Assembly (NCBI RefSeq): GCF_001294535.1
Contig: NZ_LGIC01000061.1
Coordinates: forward strand, 1 to 64,000
DNA: 64,000 bases
Reading direction: 5' to 3'
Origin: Cypionkella psychrotolerans
GTDB taxonomy: Bacteria; Pseudomonadota; Alphaproteobacteria; Rhodobacterales; Rhodobacteraceae
Shown: piece after piece, positions 55,486 to 64,000 of the stretch
Layout: each line of letters begins with the position of its first letter
How positions within the stretch are numbered: position 1 is the stretch's first letter
Program-made: the position numbers and the translations under genes
Notes under the pieces: generated by a model
Database searches by the model: none
Seen by the model: only the letters and a program-made list of their open reading frames with translations
What the model was told of the DNA's origin: nothing

Positions 55486-56480
55486 TTGCTGCTGCCTTTA
55501 CCAAGCCGGATGCGGGGGTCAAGAAACGTTAGCGCGATGTCGGAAATCAGCACGCCGATCACGGTCAGGAAGGCCAGAAACATCAGGAACGAGCCTGCCA
55601 GATACATATCTTGGCTTTGCAGGGCGCGGATCAGCATCGGCCCGGTGGTTTCCAAGGACAGCACAATGGCGGTGACTTCTGCGCCAGAAATCATCGCGGG
55701 CAGGATCGAGCCGATGTCAGAGATGAAGAAGTTCAGCGCCATCCGCAGCGGATATTTCACCAGCACTTTGAACGGATGCAGGCCCTTGGCGCGCGCGGTG
55801 ACGACATATTGTTTGTGCAATTCGTCCAGCAGGTTGGCACGCAGACGGCGCACCATGGCGGCCGTGCCAGAGGTGCCAATGATCACCACCGGTATCCAGA
55901 TATGCGACATGATCGACGAGAATTTCGCCATGCTCATCGGCTCGTTCAGGAATTGGCGATCCATCAGATTGCCGATCGACACTCCAAACCAAATGTTGGC
56001 GAAATACATCATCACGAGGGCGAGCATGAAGTTGGGCACAGCGATGCCCAGTAGGCCAAGGAAGGTCAGCCCGTAATCGCCCCAACTGTATTGATGGGTT
56101 GCCGAATAGATGCCGATGGGAAAGGCGATGATCCAAGTGAACAGGATGGTGACGGTTGACAGCAGCACGGTAAGCCAAAGCCTATCACCGACCACTTCGC
56201 TGACCGGCAGGCGGTATTCAAACGAATAGCCGAAATCGCCGTGCAACATGCCGCCGACCCACCAGATATAACGAATGACCTGCGGCTGATCGAAGCCATA
56301 GCGCTCGCGCAGCATGTCAATCTCGGCCAGATCGGCGGATTCGCCTAGGGAGCGCAGCTCGGACACATAGCTTTCAAAGTAATCACCCGGTGGCAGTTCG
56401 ATGATGAAAAACACCAGAACCGAGATCAAGAACAGCGTTGGGATCATCGCAAGCGTGCGCAGTGTGATGTAGCGGATCAT
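55482..56480 (-). CDS. ABC transporter permease, DppB/OppB type
   Basis: 332 residues. MIRYITLRTLAMIPTLFLIS is the usual first helix, followed by the insertion-rich first periplasmic loop and the EAA-like segment RRLRANLLDELHKQYVVTAR and AKG. It works with the DppC-type protein, the SBP and the fused ATPase. Confidence 0.93.
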   Translation of the reverse strand: MIRYITLRTLAMIPTLFLISVLVFFIIELPPGDYFESYVSELRSLGESADLAEIDMLRERYGFDQPQVIRYIWWVGGMLHGDFGYSFEYRLPVSEVVGDRLWLTVLLSTVTILFTWIIAFPIGIYSATHQYSWGDYGLTFLGLLGIAVPNFMLALVMMYFANIWFGVSIGNLMDRQFLNEPMSMAKFSSIMSHIWIPVVIIGTSGTAAMVRRLRANLLDELHKQYVVTARAKGLHPFKVLVKYPLRMALNFFISDIGSILPAMISGAEVTAIVLSLETTGPMLIRALQSQDMYLAGSFLMFLAFLTVIGVLISDIALTFLDPRIRLGKGSSK

Positions 56481-56483
56481 GGT

Positions 56484-58373
56484 TTATTCCCGCGCGTAGT
56501 AGAAGGTGTCGGGCAGGTAGGCGCCCAAGAAACTGGTCGGCGTGAAGCCATACAACGCATCTTCTGGCACATTGCGCATCCGGGCCGCGCGCACGATGGG
56601 CTGCGGGGCGGAATTGACGGTGCCGATGGAGAACACCTGATCGGCCCAAAGTGTCAGCATCTGCGCCCAGATTGCGGCACGCGCTTCGGTGGTGGTCGTG
56701 TTGCGCCACTGTTTCAGCAGATCAATCAGTTGCATCGCGGCGGGCAGATCGGGGGCCGCGCCTGCGGTTTCGCCAGACATATACCAACTGCCCCAGACCG
56801 GCCATTGCAACTGGTCGCTGTGGGTGGGGGCAAGTTGATCGGGGGCCATATCGGCGGTGGGCACGCCGTTATCAAGACCTGCCCAAACCGACATTTGCAC
56901 CTCACCGCCCATCGCGCGGCTGCGGAAGATATCGCGCTGCGAGGCCCGGATATAAAGGGCGATACCCACGTCGCGCATGTGATCGACGATCAGTTCCAGC
57001 ACATCGGTTTCCAGCGTACTTTCGCCCGCCGTTTCCACCACAATCCCGGCCTGCCTGCCGTCGGGCAGAATACGGATATTGCCGCCGCCGCGTTCGGTCA
57101 GGCCCAATTCGTCCAGCAAAGCGTTGGCAAGTTCGGGGTCATATTGCGACCAAGCACTTGCGTATTCTGGGCGGTAAAGCTGGCTTTCCGGCAGCACGGT
57201 GTCGGCGCTTTCGCGACCCAAACCGAAGAAATTCACCTTGTTCAATTCGTGCCGATTTATCGCCACCGACAAGGCGCGTCGCATCCGCACGTCTTGGAAC
57301 AGTTTGCGCCAGACCGGATCTTTGCAGTTCAGGTTGGGAAACAACGAGACGCTGGAGCCTTGCGTGCGCCGCCATAGGGACACTTTCAAAGGGTGCTGTT
57401 TTTCCGCCTGTTTCATCAGGGTGTAATCGGGAAAGCTGATGCCGTTGGCTTGCAGATCGCTTTCGCCAGTCGCGGTTTTGGCCGGGATAATGTCAGCCGA
57501 GGCGACATCCAGAATGATACGATCAAAATACGGCAGTTGCTGGCCGGTCTGATCGACACGGTGGAAATACGCGTTGCGCTCGAACACGAATTGCTCGGCA
57601 GGCGGTGCGGTGCGGGGACGCCAAGCCTCTAGCGTCGGCAAAGCGGGGTTTTCCGGGCGGATTGAGCGCACCATTTTGGCATGCAGACCCTGCCAGTCAT
57701 CGACGCGGTTATTTTTGATCAGCTCGGCCAGCTTTTCCGGCGTCTGATATTTGGCGTGGAATTGCTTCATATAGGCCTGCGGCACATAGAGGATCAGCGG
57801 CAGCGGCGAGGCCAGCTTGGGCAAAAAATCGGGCATCGGGCTGGCGAAAGTGTAGCGCACCGTCACAGGGTCGATCACGCTGAATTCGACGACTTTGCCA
57901 TTAGCGATCAGATCCACCGGGGGGCCGCCGCGATAGAGATCGGCGTTGTTCATCATATCATCCCAGCAATAGCGGAAGTCTTCCGCCGTGAAGGGGCTGC
58001 CATCAGACCAGCGATGGCCTTCGCGCAGATGCAGAGTGAAGACGCGGTCGTCAACCGCCTCAAAACTTTCTAGAATGTCGGAGACAAGTTGTAGGTTAGC
58101 GTCATAACCAACAAGCCGGGAATAGCCATAGATCGGGATCAGCCGCACATCGCGCTGACCGCTGACCAGCATCCGCACGCTGCCACCAAGCCGCCCGGTG
58201 GTGCGGCCTATCGCAGGCAAATCAATCACGCGTGGGTTGCGCGGCAGGCGCTCAGGCAAAGGCGGCAGGTTACCCATCCGCACGTCGGGCGCGAAGAATG
58301 GTGATTCCGCAAAGCCGATGCTGGGCAGAGCGACCGAGCCAAGCAGGGTTAAAGCGGTGCGGCGGGTGATCAT
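56484..58373 (-). CDS. ABC transporter substrate-binding protein, oligopeptide/SBP_bac_5 type
   Basis: 629 residues. Signal MITRRTALTLLGSVALPSIG with a twin Arg, possibly a Tat signal, ending FAESPFF. SBP_bac_5 pattern: HLREGHRWSDGSPFTAEDFR, PVTVRYTFASPMPDFLPKL, and RMRRALSVAINRHELNKVNF. Ligand not predictable; the neighbouring glycosyltransferases suggest a glycan or peptide. It overlaps the fused ATPase by 4 bp. Confidence 0.92.
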   Translation of the reverse strand: MITRRTALTLLGSVALPSIGFAESPFFAPDVRMGNLPPLPERLPRNPRVIDLPAIGRTTGRLGGSVRMLVSGQRDVRLIPIYGYSRLVGYDANLQLVSDILESFEAVDDRVFTLHLREGHRWSDGSPFTAEDFRYCWDDMMNNADLYRGGPPVDLIANGKVVEFSVIDPVTVRYTFASPMPDFLPKLASPLPLILYVPQAYMKQFHAKYQTPEKLAELIKNNRVDDWQGLHAKMVRSIRPENPALPTLEAWRPRTAPPAEQFVFERNAYFHRVDQTGQQLPYFDRIILDVASADIIPAKTATGESDLQANGISFPDYTLMKQAEKQHPLKVSLWRRTQGSSVSLFPNLNCKDPVWRKLFQDVRMRRALSVAINRHELNKVNFFGLGRESADTVLPESQLYRPEYASAWSQYDPELANALLDELGLTERGGGNIRILPDGRQAGIVVETAGESTLETDVLELIVDHMRDVGIALYIRASQRDIFRSRAMGGEVQMSVWAGLDNGVPTADMAPDQLAPTHSDQLQWPVWGSWYMSGETAGAAPDLPAAMQLIDLLKQWRNTTTTEARAAIWAQMLTLWADQVFSIGTVNSAPQPIVRAARMRNVPEDALYGFTPTSFLGAYLPDTFYYARE

Positions 58374-60292
58374 GGTTTCAGATCATTTCTATCAGCGGAT
58401 TTGCGGGCCAAGACGAAATGGCCGCTCCCCAGATCAAGCGGGGCAAGGTCGGCTACCGCATCAGGCTCGGCCCGGAAGGCGGGGGCCCAGTTGGTGCTGG
58501 TCAAAGCAGTGTTGCCCTCAAACGTTGCAAAGTTCAGCCGACGGTCCAAGTCTGGATAGGGCACGGCAGCCAGCAAAGCCTTGGTATAGGGATGCACCGG
58601 GGCGGTCATAATGGTTTCGCGCGCGGCAATTTCTACAATGCGGCCGGCCCACATCACGGCGACGCGGTCGGCCATGTAATCCACCACGGCGAGGTTGTGC
58701 GAGATGAACAGATAGGTCAGGCCCAGATCTTTCTGCAAATCTTTCAACAGGTTGAGGATTTGCGCCTGCACCGATACATCCAGCGCTGACACCGGCTCGT
58801 CACAGACAATCAACCCCGGAGCCAAGGCCAAAGCCCGCGCAATGCCGACACGCTGACGCTGCCCGCCTGAAAAGCTATGCGGATAGCGGTGGCGGGCGGA
58901 TTGACCCAGACCGATGGCCCCGAGCAACGCATCAACGGTTTCGCGGCGCTGAAGCGGGGTGCCACGGCGGTGAATGTCCAAGGGTTCGGACAAGATATTG
59001 CCGACGGTCATTCGTGGCGACAGCGACGACACCGGGTCTTGGAACACCATCTGAATCTGCGTGCGCAAGCGTTGCAGATCCTCGCCCTTGGCGGCAAGAA
59101 CGTCCACCGGGCCAGAGCCATCATCATAGATCACCGAGCCCGCATCGGGAGTGACTGCACGCATCAGTATCTTGCTAACGGTGGTTTTACCGCAACCGCT
59201 TTCGCCGACAAGGCCCAGACATTCACCGCGCTTGATATCAAAGCTGACATCATCGACGGCAGGGGCTGGCTTGGCGGATGTGCGAATATCCCAAGCCTGA
59301 TCGCGGGTCTGATAGGTTTTCGACAAGTTGCGCACCGAAAGCAAGATTTCGGGGGCGCTGGTTTTAGGTGCAGGTTTCGCGCCGCCAATCGCAGTCATCA
59401 GCTTGTCGCGGTTGATCTGAATATCGCGCAGCGGGCGCAAACGCTCACCCTGCTTCATACCAAAATGCGGGATCGCGGCCATCAGCCCCTTCAGATAGGG
59501 GTGCTGCGGGCGGCGGAAAATATCATCGACCGGCCCGGATTCCATGATGCGGCCTTGATACAGCACCACCACCTCGTCGGTGACGTTGGCGACGACGCCA
59601 AGGTCATGGGTGATCAACAGGATCGCCATATTCAGACGCTGTTGAAGATCGCGCAGCAGCGTCAGAATCTGCGCCTGAATCGTCACATCCAGCGCGGTCG
59701 TCGGCTCATCCGCGATCAACAACTGCGGGCTGCAAATCAGCGCCATCGCGATCATCGCCCGCTGCCGCATTCCACCAGACAGCTCAAACGGATACATGTC
59801 GAACACTTTGCCGGGCTTGGTAAAGCCAACCAGCGACAGCATATCTTCGGACCGCTCGCGCTGTTCTTTGGCCGAGATCGGCTCGTGAATGCGCAACGCT
59901 TCGGAAATCTGGTTGCCGATAGTGTGCAGCGCGGAAAACGAGGTCATCGGTTCCTGAAAGATCATGCCGATCTTGCGGCCCCGGACGCTGCGGATCAGGC
60001 GGCCATCGCGCGGTAGGCCCAGAAGCTCAACCTTGCCGCCCGGCGCTGCGGGATCGGTCAACAGCACGCGGCCGCTGACCCGTGCAAAATCCGGCTGAAG
60101 CCCCATGATGGTCTGGCCCAGCACCGATTTGCCCGAACCCGACTCGCCAACCAAAGCGGTAATCTTGCCGGGCAGCACCCGCAGCCCCACACCTTTCAGC
60201 GCATCGACTTGGCCAGTTGCCAGCGGGAAGGACACTTTCACATCCTCTACCCGCAGCAAATCCATGCCGATGCCAAGTTCTTGTCGTGTCAT
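58370..60292 (-). CDS. Double-NBD ABC ATPase (DppD-DppF fusion)
   Basis: 640 residues from ATG 60292. Two complete nucleotide-binding domains: first with Walker A GESGSGKSVLG, signature LSGGMRQRAMIAMAL, Walker B LLIADEPTTALD; second with GESGCGKTTVSK, FSGGQRQRVGIARAL and LIVCDEPVSALD. Each ends with an oligopeptide-type tail (HPYLKGLMAAIPHFG, HPYTKALLAAVPYPD). It energises the two permeases. The upstream frame extends 64 codons but looks non-coding, and the start could also be 60265. First gene of the minus run. Confidence 0.93.
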   Translation of the reverse strand: MTRQELGIGMDLLRVEDVKVSFPLATGQVDALKGVGLRVLPGKITALVGESGSGKSVLGQTIMGLQPDFARVSGRVLLTDPAAPGGKVELLGLPRDGRLIRSVRGRKIGMIFQEPMTSFSALHTIGNQISEALRIHEPISAKEQRERSEDMLSLVGFTKPGKVFDMYPFELSGGMRQRAMIAMALICSPQLLIADEPTTALDVTIQAQILTLLRDLQQRLNMAILLITHDLGVVANVTDEVVVLYQGRIMESGPVDDIFRRPQHPYLKGLMAAIPHFGMKQGERLRPLRDIQINRDKLMTAIGGAKPAPKTSAPEILLSVRNLSKTYQTRDQAWDIRTSAKPAPAVDDVSFDIKRGECLGLVGESGCGKTTVSKILMRAVTPDAGSVIYDDGSGPVDVLAAKGEDLQRLRTQIQMVFQDPVSSLSPRMTVGNILSEPLDIHRRGTPLQRRETVDALLGAIGLGQSARHRYPHSFSGGQRQRVGIARALALAPGLIVCDEPVSALDVSVQAQILNLLKDLQKDLGLTYLFISHNLAVVDYMADRVAVMWAGRIVEIAARETIMTAPVHPYTKALLAAVPYPDLDRRLNFATFEGNTALTSTNWAPAFRAEPDAVADLAPLDLGSGHFVLARKSADRNDLKP

Positions 60293-60562
60293 CCGGTCTG
60301 ACCCATTCCGTCCTGTGGCGTGGATCATGCTGGATCCGGTTGCTTGGCAAAGCCATTGCATGCGAGAGTTCTCGCGAATTGCAATCAAAATACAGCGTCC
60401 GGTGTTGAAATCGGCTCCGTCAGCTCTGAAATGATCAGACCGTGGCAGCTTTGCCGCCCCTCGCCCAACCCCGATGCAAGCCACACGAAGCCGTGTGACC
60501 GCGCAGAGAAAATGTGCGTTTATGGCACCTGCATCCTGTAAAAATCATGCTAGGTTGCTGCG

Positions 60563-61738
60563 ATGACCGATCAGAGCGCCTCCGTTTTCCTGTCAGATCT
60601 GCCCGTCTTTGCCGAGTTTGAAGATGTGGCCAATCTGACACGCTACCGACCGCTGCCCGAAGGCTGGGCCCTGGCGGTGGCTGATGTTGTGTCCTCGACC
60701 GAGGCGATTGCGCGCGGCAAGTATAAATCCGTCAACATGGCCGGAGCCTCGGTGATCACGGCCGTATTGAATGTGCTAGAGGGCAGTGATTATCCGTTCG
60801 TCTTTGGCGGCGACGGTGCGGTGATCGCAGTGCCGCCGAAAGGCATTGCCGCGGCCAGCGTGGCGCTGGCGGCTGTGGCGCGCTGGATCGAGGATGATCT
60901 GGACCTGAACATGCGCACCGCCCTAGTGACGCTGGCCGAGGTGCGCGCGGCGGGCCATGATGTGCGGATCGCGCGGTTTCAGGCCAGCCCCGAGATGACC
61001 TTCGCGATGTTCGCAGGCGGTGGGGCGGCTTGGGCCGAAGCGCAGATGAAACTGGGGCGTTTTGCCGTGCCGATGGCCGAACCCGGCAGTAGACCCGATC
61101 TGACCGGGCTATCCTGCCGCTGGAACCCCGTCGCGTCGCGCAACGGTCAGATCGTGTCGATCATCGCGGTGCCCAGCCCAACCGCCCGCCCCGACGCCTT
61201 CCGGACGCTGGTGGCCAGCGTGGTGTCGGTGGCCAATAAAGCGGGCGGTTTGGGCAATCCGCTACCGCCCGAAGGCCCGGTGCCACACCTGACATTGGGT
61301 GGTGTCACGTCTGAGACCAACGCCCGCGCCCCGCGCGGCAAACGCATGATGGCGCGGATCAAAGTGATGGTGGCGATCTCTATGACCGTGCTGCTCTACC
61401 GCACCAATCTGACGCTCGGCGGCTTCAATGCCCGCGACTATGTGCGGCAAATGACCCGCAACACTGACTTTCGCAAATTTGACGATGGCTTGAAAATGAC
61501 GATTGATATCAATGCCGCCGGGCTGGCTGAAATCGAAGCGCTGCTTGATGCGGCGGCTGCCTCAGGCATCTGCCAATTCGGCCTGCACAAGCAAGACCAG
61601 GCACTGGTGACCTGCATCGTGCCGTCGCTGCGGGCGCATGATCACATGCACTTCATTGACGGCGCAGCGGGCGGCTATGCGCAGGCCGCAGCCCAGATGA
61701 AGGCCAAAGCAGCATTGCAACCAGCCGGGGCGCAATGA
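60563..61738 (+). CDS. DUF3095 protein (adenylate/guanylate cyclase-like)
   Basis: 391 residues, soluble. The segment WALAVADVVSSTEAIARGKY, then PFVFGGDGAVIAVPP, resembles the two metal-Asp strands of class III cyclases; the family is annotated as DUF3095. The rest is unlike known cyclases. Divergent from the fused ATPase (271 bp apart) and 166 bp ahead of the ABC protein below. Function unproven. Confidence 0.8.
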   Translation: MTDQSASVFLSDLPVFAEFEDVANLTRYRPLPEGWALAVADVVSSTEAIARGKYKSVNMAGASVITAVLNVLEGSDYPFVFGGDGAVIAVPPKGIAAASVALAAVARWIEDDLDLNMRTALVTLAEVRAAGHDVRIARFQASPEMTFAMFAGGGAAWAEAQMKLGRFAVPMAEPGSRPDLTGLSCRWNPVASRNGQIVSIIAVPSPTARPDAFRTLVASVVSVANKAGGLGNPLPPEGPVPHLTLGGVTSETNARAPRGKRMMARIKVMVAISMTVLLYRTNLTLGGFNARDYVRQMTRNTDFRKFDDGLKMTIDINAAGLAEIEALLDAAAASGICQFGLHKQDQALVTCIVPSLRAHDHMHFIDGAAGGYAQAAAQMKAKAALQPAGAQ

Positions 61739-61904
61739 TAAACGTCTTGCCTCACAACTGGGCTTGGCGTTGAGTGGCGAGCACGACAGCTTTTTGACAG
61801 CGCTCTGCTTGACCCTGACGCCCTTTCTGCTTGGCACGACATGACCCTTTGCACCTTAGGTTTTTCATCAAGGCGCCGACCGATCTGTGGAGGGCTTTAA
61901 CGCC

Positions 61905-64000
61905 ATGCTGGACCCCAATATCTCGCGCTACATCTGGACCCACACCAAACGCCAACAGCTTTGGGTGCTGGCGGTCGTAGCGCTCTCAATGATCCCGTAT
62001 TTCCTGTCGCTCAATCTGCCAAAGCAGATCGTGAATGGACCAATTCAGGGCGATGGCTTTGCCGATCCCGCAGCCACCCAGACCTTCATGCAGATCGCGT
62101 TTGATCTGCCGATCTTTGGCCATGTGACGCTGTTTGACGGCATCCAACTCGACCGCTTGAACACCCTGTTCGCGCTCAGCGGGGTGTTTTTGCTGCTGGT
62201 CGTGGTGAACGGTCTCTTTAAATATTACATCAACACCTACAAAGGTCGTCTGGGCGAACGCCTGCTGCGCCGCATCCGCTTCACACTGGTTGATCACATC
62301 CTGCGGTTTCCGCCCGCGACCTTCAAACGCCTGAAGGCCGCCGAAATCTCCAGCATGGTGAAGGACGAGGTCGAACCGCTTGGCGGCTTTACCGGCGACG
62401 CCTTTGTCGCCCCTGCCCTGCTCGGCGGACAGGCGATCATGGCACTGGCCTTCATCTTCGTGCAAAGCATTCCGCTGGGGCTGATCACCGCCGCGCTGGT
62501 CGGGGTGCAGGCCTTCATCATCCCCCGGATGCGCCGCAGATTGTTGGTGCTAGGGCGCGAGCGGCAATTGACCGCGCGCGAACTCGCCGGTCGTGTCAGC
62601 GAGATCGTTGACGGCATCCACACCATCCATTCCTACGACACTTCAAACTTTGAGCGCGCCGATATCTCGTCGCGGCTGGGCCAGATCTACAAAATCCGCT
62701 TCGACATTTATCAATGGAAGTTTTTGGTGAAATTCATCAACAACTTCCTCGCCTCGGTGACGCCGTTCCTGTTCTACAGCATCGGCGGTTATCTGGCGCT
62801 GCAAGGCCAGTTGGATATCGGGCAACTGGTGGCGGTGATCGGGGCTTATAAAGACCTTCCCGGCCCGCTGAAGGAATTGATCGACTGGGATCAGAACCGC
62901 CAAGACGTGCAGATCAAATACAATCAGGTGATCGGACAGTTCGCGGTGGATGGTCTGTTGGAACCCGAGATTCAGGCGGTATCGGCGGAACGTGCCGAGG
63001 GTAAAATGGGCGGCCCCCTCGCGGCGGTCAATCTGGGCGTGACCGACGATACCGGCGCCGTCGGGCTGGATCGTGTCAACTTTTCGCTGCAGCCCGGTGA
63101 AACCGTTGCCATCATCGGCAACGCCGGATCCGGCGCTGATATCATGGCCGAGGCCTTGGCACGCATCGTCTGGCCGACGCAGGGCCAGATCAATGCTGGC
63201 AGCGCTGATCTGCACAGCCTGCCCGAATCAATCAGCGGCCGCTCAATCACCTATGCGGGCACCGATGCCTATTTCTTCTTCGGAACCGTGCGCGACAACC
63301 TGCTTTACGGGCTGAAACACGCCCCGATCACTGACCGCGTGATCGAAGGTGCAGCCCTGACGCGACGTCAATGGGAGCGGCGTGAGGCTGTTTGGGCCGG
63401 CAACCCCGAGTTCGATATTCACTCCGACTGGATCGACTTTGAACATCAGGGGGCGGCGGATCAGGCGGCTCTGATGCCGTCGGTCTATGCTGCACTGGAT
63501 GCCGTGGCGCTGACCCGCGACATGTTCGATCTTGCGTTGCGGTCCCACGTCAATCTGGCCGAGCATGGCGATCTTGCCGCCAAAACCGTCGAAATGCGTC
63601 GGGTGCTGCGCGATGCGTTGACCAAAGCCGATCTGAACGGGCTGATCGAACCGTTTGAACCCGGTACCTATAATACCGAAGCGACGGTGATCGAAAACCT
63701 GCTGTTCGGCAATGCCCGCACGCCCGAATTGATGGCGGGTGCAATCATCAACAACCCATATTTCTTAAGCGTTCTGAAACAGCTCGGATTGGCTGACACC
63801 CTGTTCAGCATGGGCACCGAAATTGCCCGCAACGCCATCGAACTGTTCAGCGACTTGCCGCCGGATCATCCGTTCTTCCAACAGCTGACCTTCATGAAAT
63901 CAGACGATATTCCCGTCTACGCCATGCTTCTGAAAAAAATGGATAAAAACTCTTCCAACATCACCGACAGCGACCGCACGATGATGATCCGCCTCAGCTT
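61905..64000 (+). CDS. ABC exporter-like protein with degenerate Walker A, 3' end outside the window
   Basis: At least 698 residues. N-terminal membrane domain of type I exporters (residues about 15-345; INTYKGRLGERLLRRIRFTL, VDHILRFPPATFKRLKAAEI, SSMVKDEVEP). The nucleotide-binding region starts VNLGVTDDTGAVGLDRVNFS and has GNAGSGADIMAE at about 405, where the Lys-Ser/Thr of Walker A is Ala-Asp. A Q-loop-like segment GTVRDNLLYG (about 463) is followed by a 190-residue insert with a second copy, ATVIENLLFGN. No LSGGQ or Walker B has appeared by the window end. ATP binding is doubtful as drawn; a complete view needs the rest. Confidence 0.75.
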   Translation, partial: MLDPNISRYIWTHTKRQQLWVLAVVALSMIPYFLSLNLPKQIVNGPIQGDGFADPAATQTFMQIAFDLPIFGHVTLFDGIQLDRLNTLFALSGVFLLLVVVNGLFKYYINTYKGRLGERLLRRIRFTLVDHILRFPPATFKRLKAAEISSMVKDEVEPLGGFTGDAFVAPALLGGQAIMALAFIFVQSIPLGLITAALVGVQAFIIPRMRRRLLVLGRERQLTARELAGRVSEIVDGIHTIHSYDTSNFERADISSRLGQIYKIRFDIYQWKFLVKFINNFLASVTPFLFYSIGGYLALQGQLDIGQLVAVIGAYKDLPGPLKELIDWDQNRQDVQIKYNQVIGQFAVDGLLEPEIQAVSAERAEGKMGGPLAAVNLGVTDDTGAVGLDRVNFSLQPGETVAIIGNAGSGADIMAEALARIVWPTQGQINAGSADLHSLPESISGRSITYAGTDAYFFFGTVRDNLLYGLKHAPITDRVIEGAALTRRQWERREAVWAGNPEFDIHSDWIDFEHQGAADQAALMPSVYAALDAVALTRDMFDLALRSHVNLAEHGDLAAKTVEMRRVLRDALTKADLNGLIEPFEPGTYNTEATVIENLLFGNARTPELMAGAIINNPYFLSVLKQLGLADTLFSMGTEIARNAIELFSDLPPDHPFFQQLTFMKSDDIPVYAMLLKKMDKNSSNITDSDRTMMIRLS

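Noticed and set aside
54784-56076. 430-codon plus-strand frame opposite the two permeases
   Set aside because: Runs across two real genes with strong motifs on the other strand.
58877-60016. 379-codon plus-strand frame opposite the fused ATPase
   Set aside because: The minus strand carries both ABC domains; this is a high-GC shadow.

Overview
The window looks like chromosomal DNA from an alphaproteobacterium, most likely Rhodobacteraceae. The protein families, the high GC content and the dense ATGA/GTGA start-stop overlaps fit this. The assignment is inference from gene content, because no rRNA is present. Two stretches (about 1-4.7 kb and 23.6-37.9 kb) are accessory and decayed. The rest is orderly operons.

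Layout. (1) 1-4.7 kb is a graveyard. An IS30 transposase cuts off the 5' end of a phage-type replication gene. It is followed by a multiply frameshifted rtcR relic, a 331-bp repeat unit and a yaeQ fragment. (2) 4.8-8.3 kb is a tightly overlapping operon of two HupE/UreJ-like membrane proteins, a TPR protein and a periplasmic-domain HupE/UreJ protein carrying an EF-hand loop. (3) 8.3-23.05 kb holds a near-complete type II secretion system: gspO, K, J, N, F, E, M, L, G, H, I, C, D. It also holds a secreted DUF4331 protein, a small lipoprotein and an LpoA-like lipoprotein inside a gsp operon. The two blocks adjoin and may form one secretion or metal-related locus. (4) 23.6-37.9 kb is a second accessory zone. 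It has an HNH endonuclease, a second inverted copy of the 331-bp repeat, a frameshifted SRAP gene, a frameshifted IS110 transposase and two IS5-family (IS427-type) copies around a truncated glycosidase-like gene. A type III-like restriction-modification operon (HTH, Res, extra nuclease, Mod) follows, in which Res is frameshifted and Mod is cut by an insertion sequence. A tRNA-Ser lies at its edge. (5) 38.3-43.7 kb carries cardiolipin synthase with an EEP phosphodiesterase, then patatin-like lipase, acetoacetate decarboxylase and 3-hydroxybutyrate dehydrogenase, then DedA. (6) 43.8-50.5 kb is a MoxR/DUF58/SpoIIM/RDD/DUF4350 operon. (7) 50.6-60.3 kb is a minus-strand run of an oligopeptide-type ABC transporter followed by three coupled glycosyltransferases. 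(8) 60.5-64 kb has a DUF3095 (cyclase-like) protein and the start of an unusual ABC protein without a Walker A lysine.

The most promising candidate for an undescribed system is the HupE/TPR/DUF4331/type II secretion locus. The most instructive evolutionary story is the stepwise inactivation of the restriction operon by a frameshift and by an insertion sequence whose CTAG target supplies an in-frame TAG stop.
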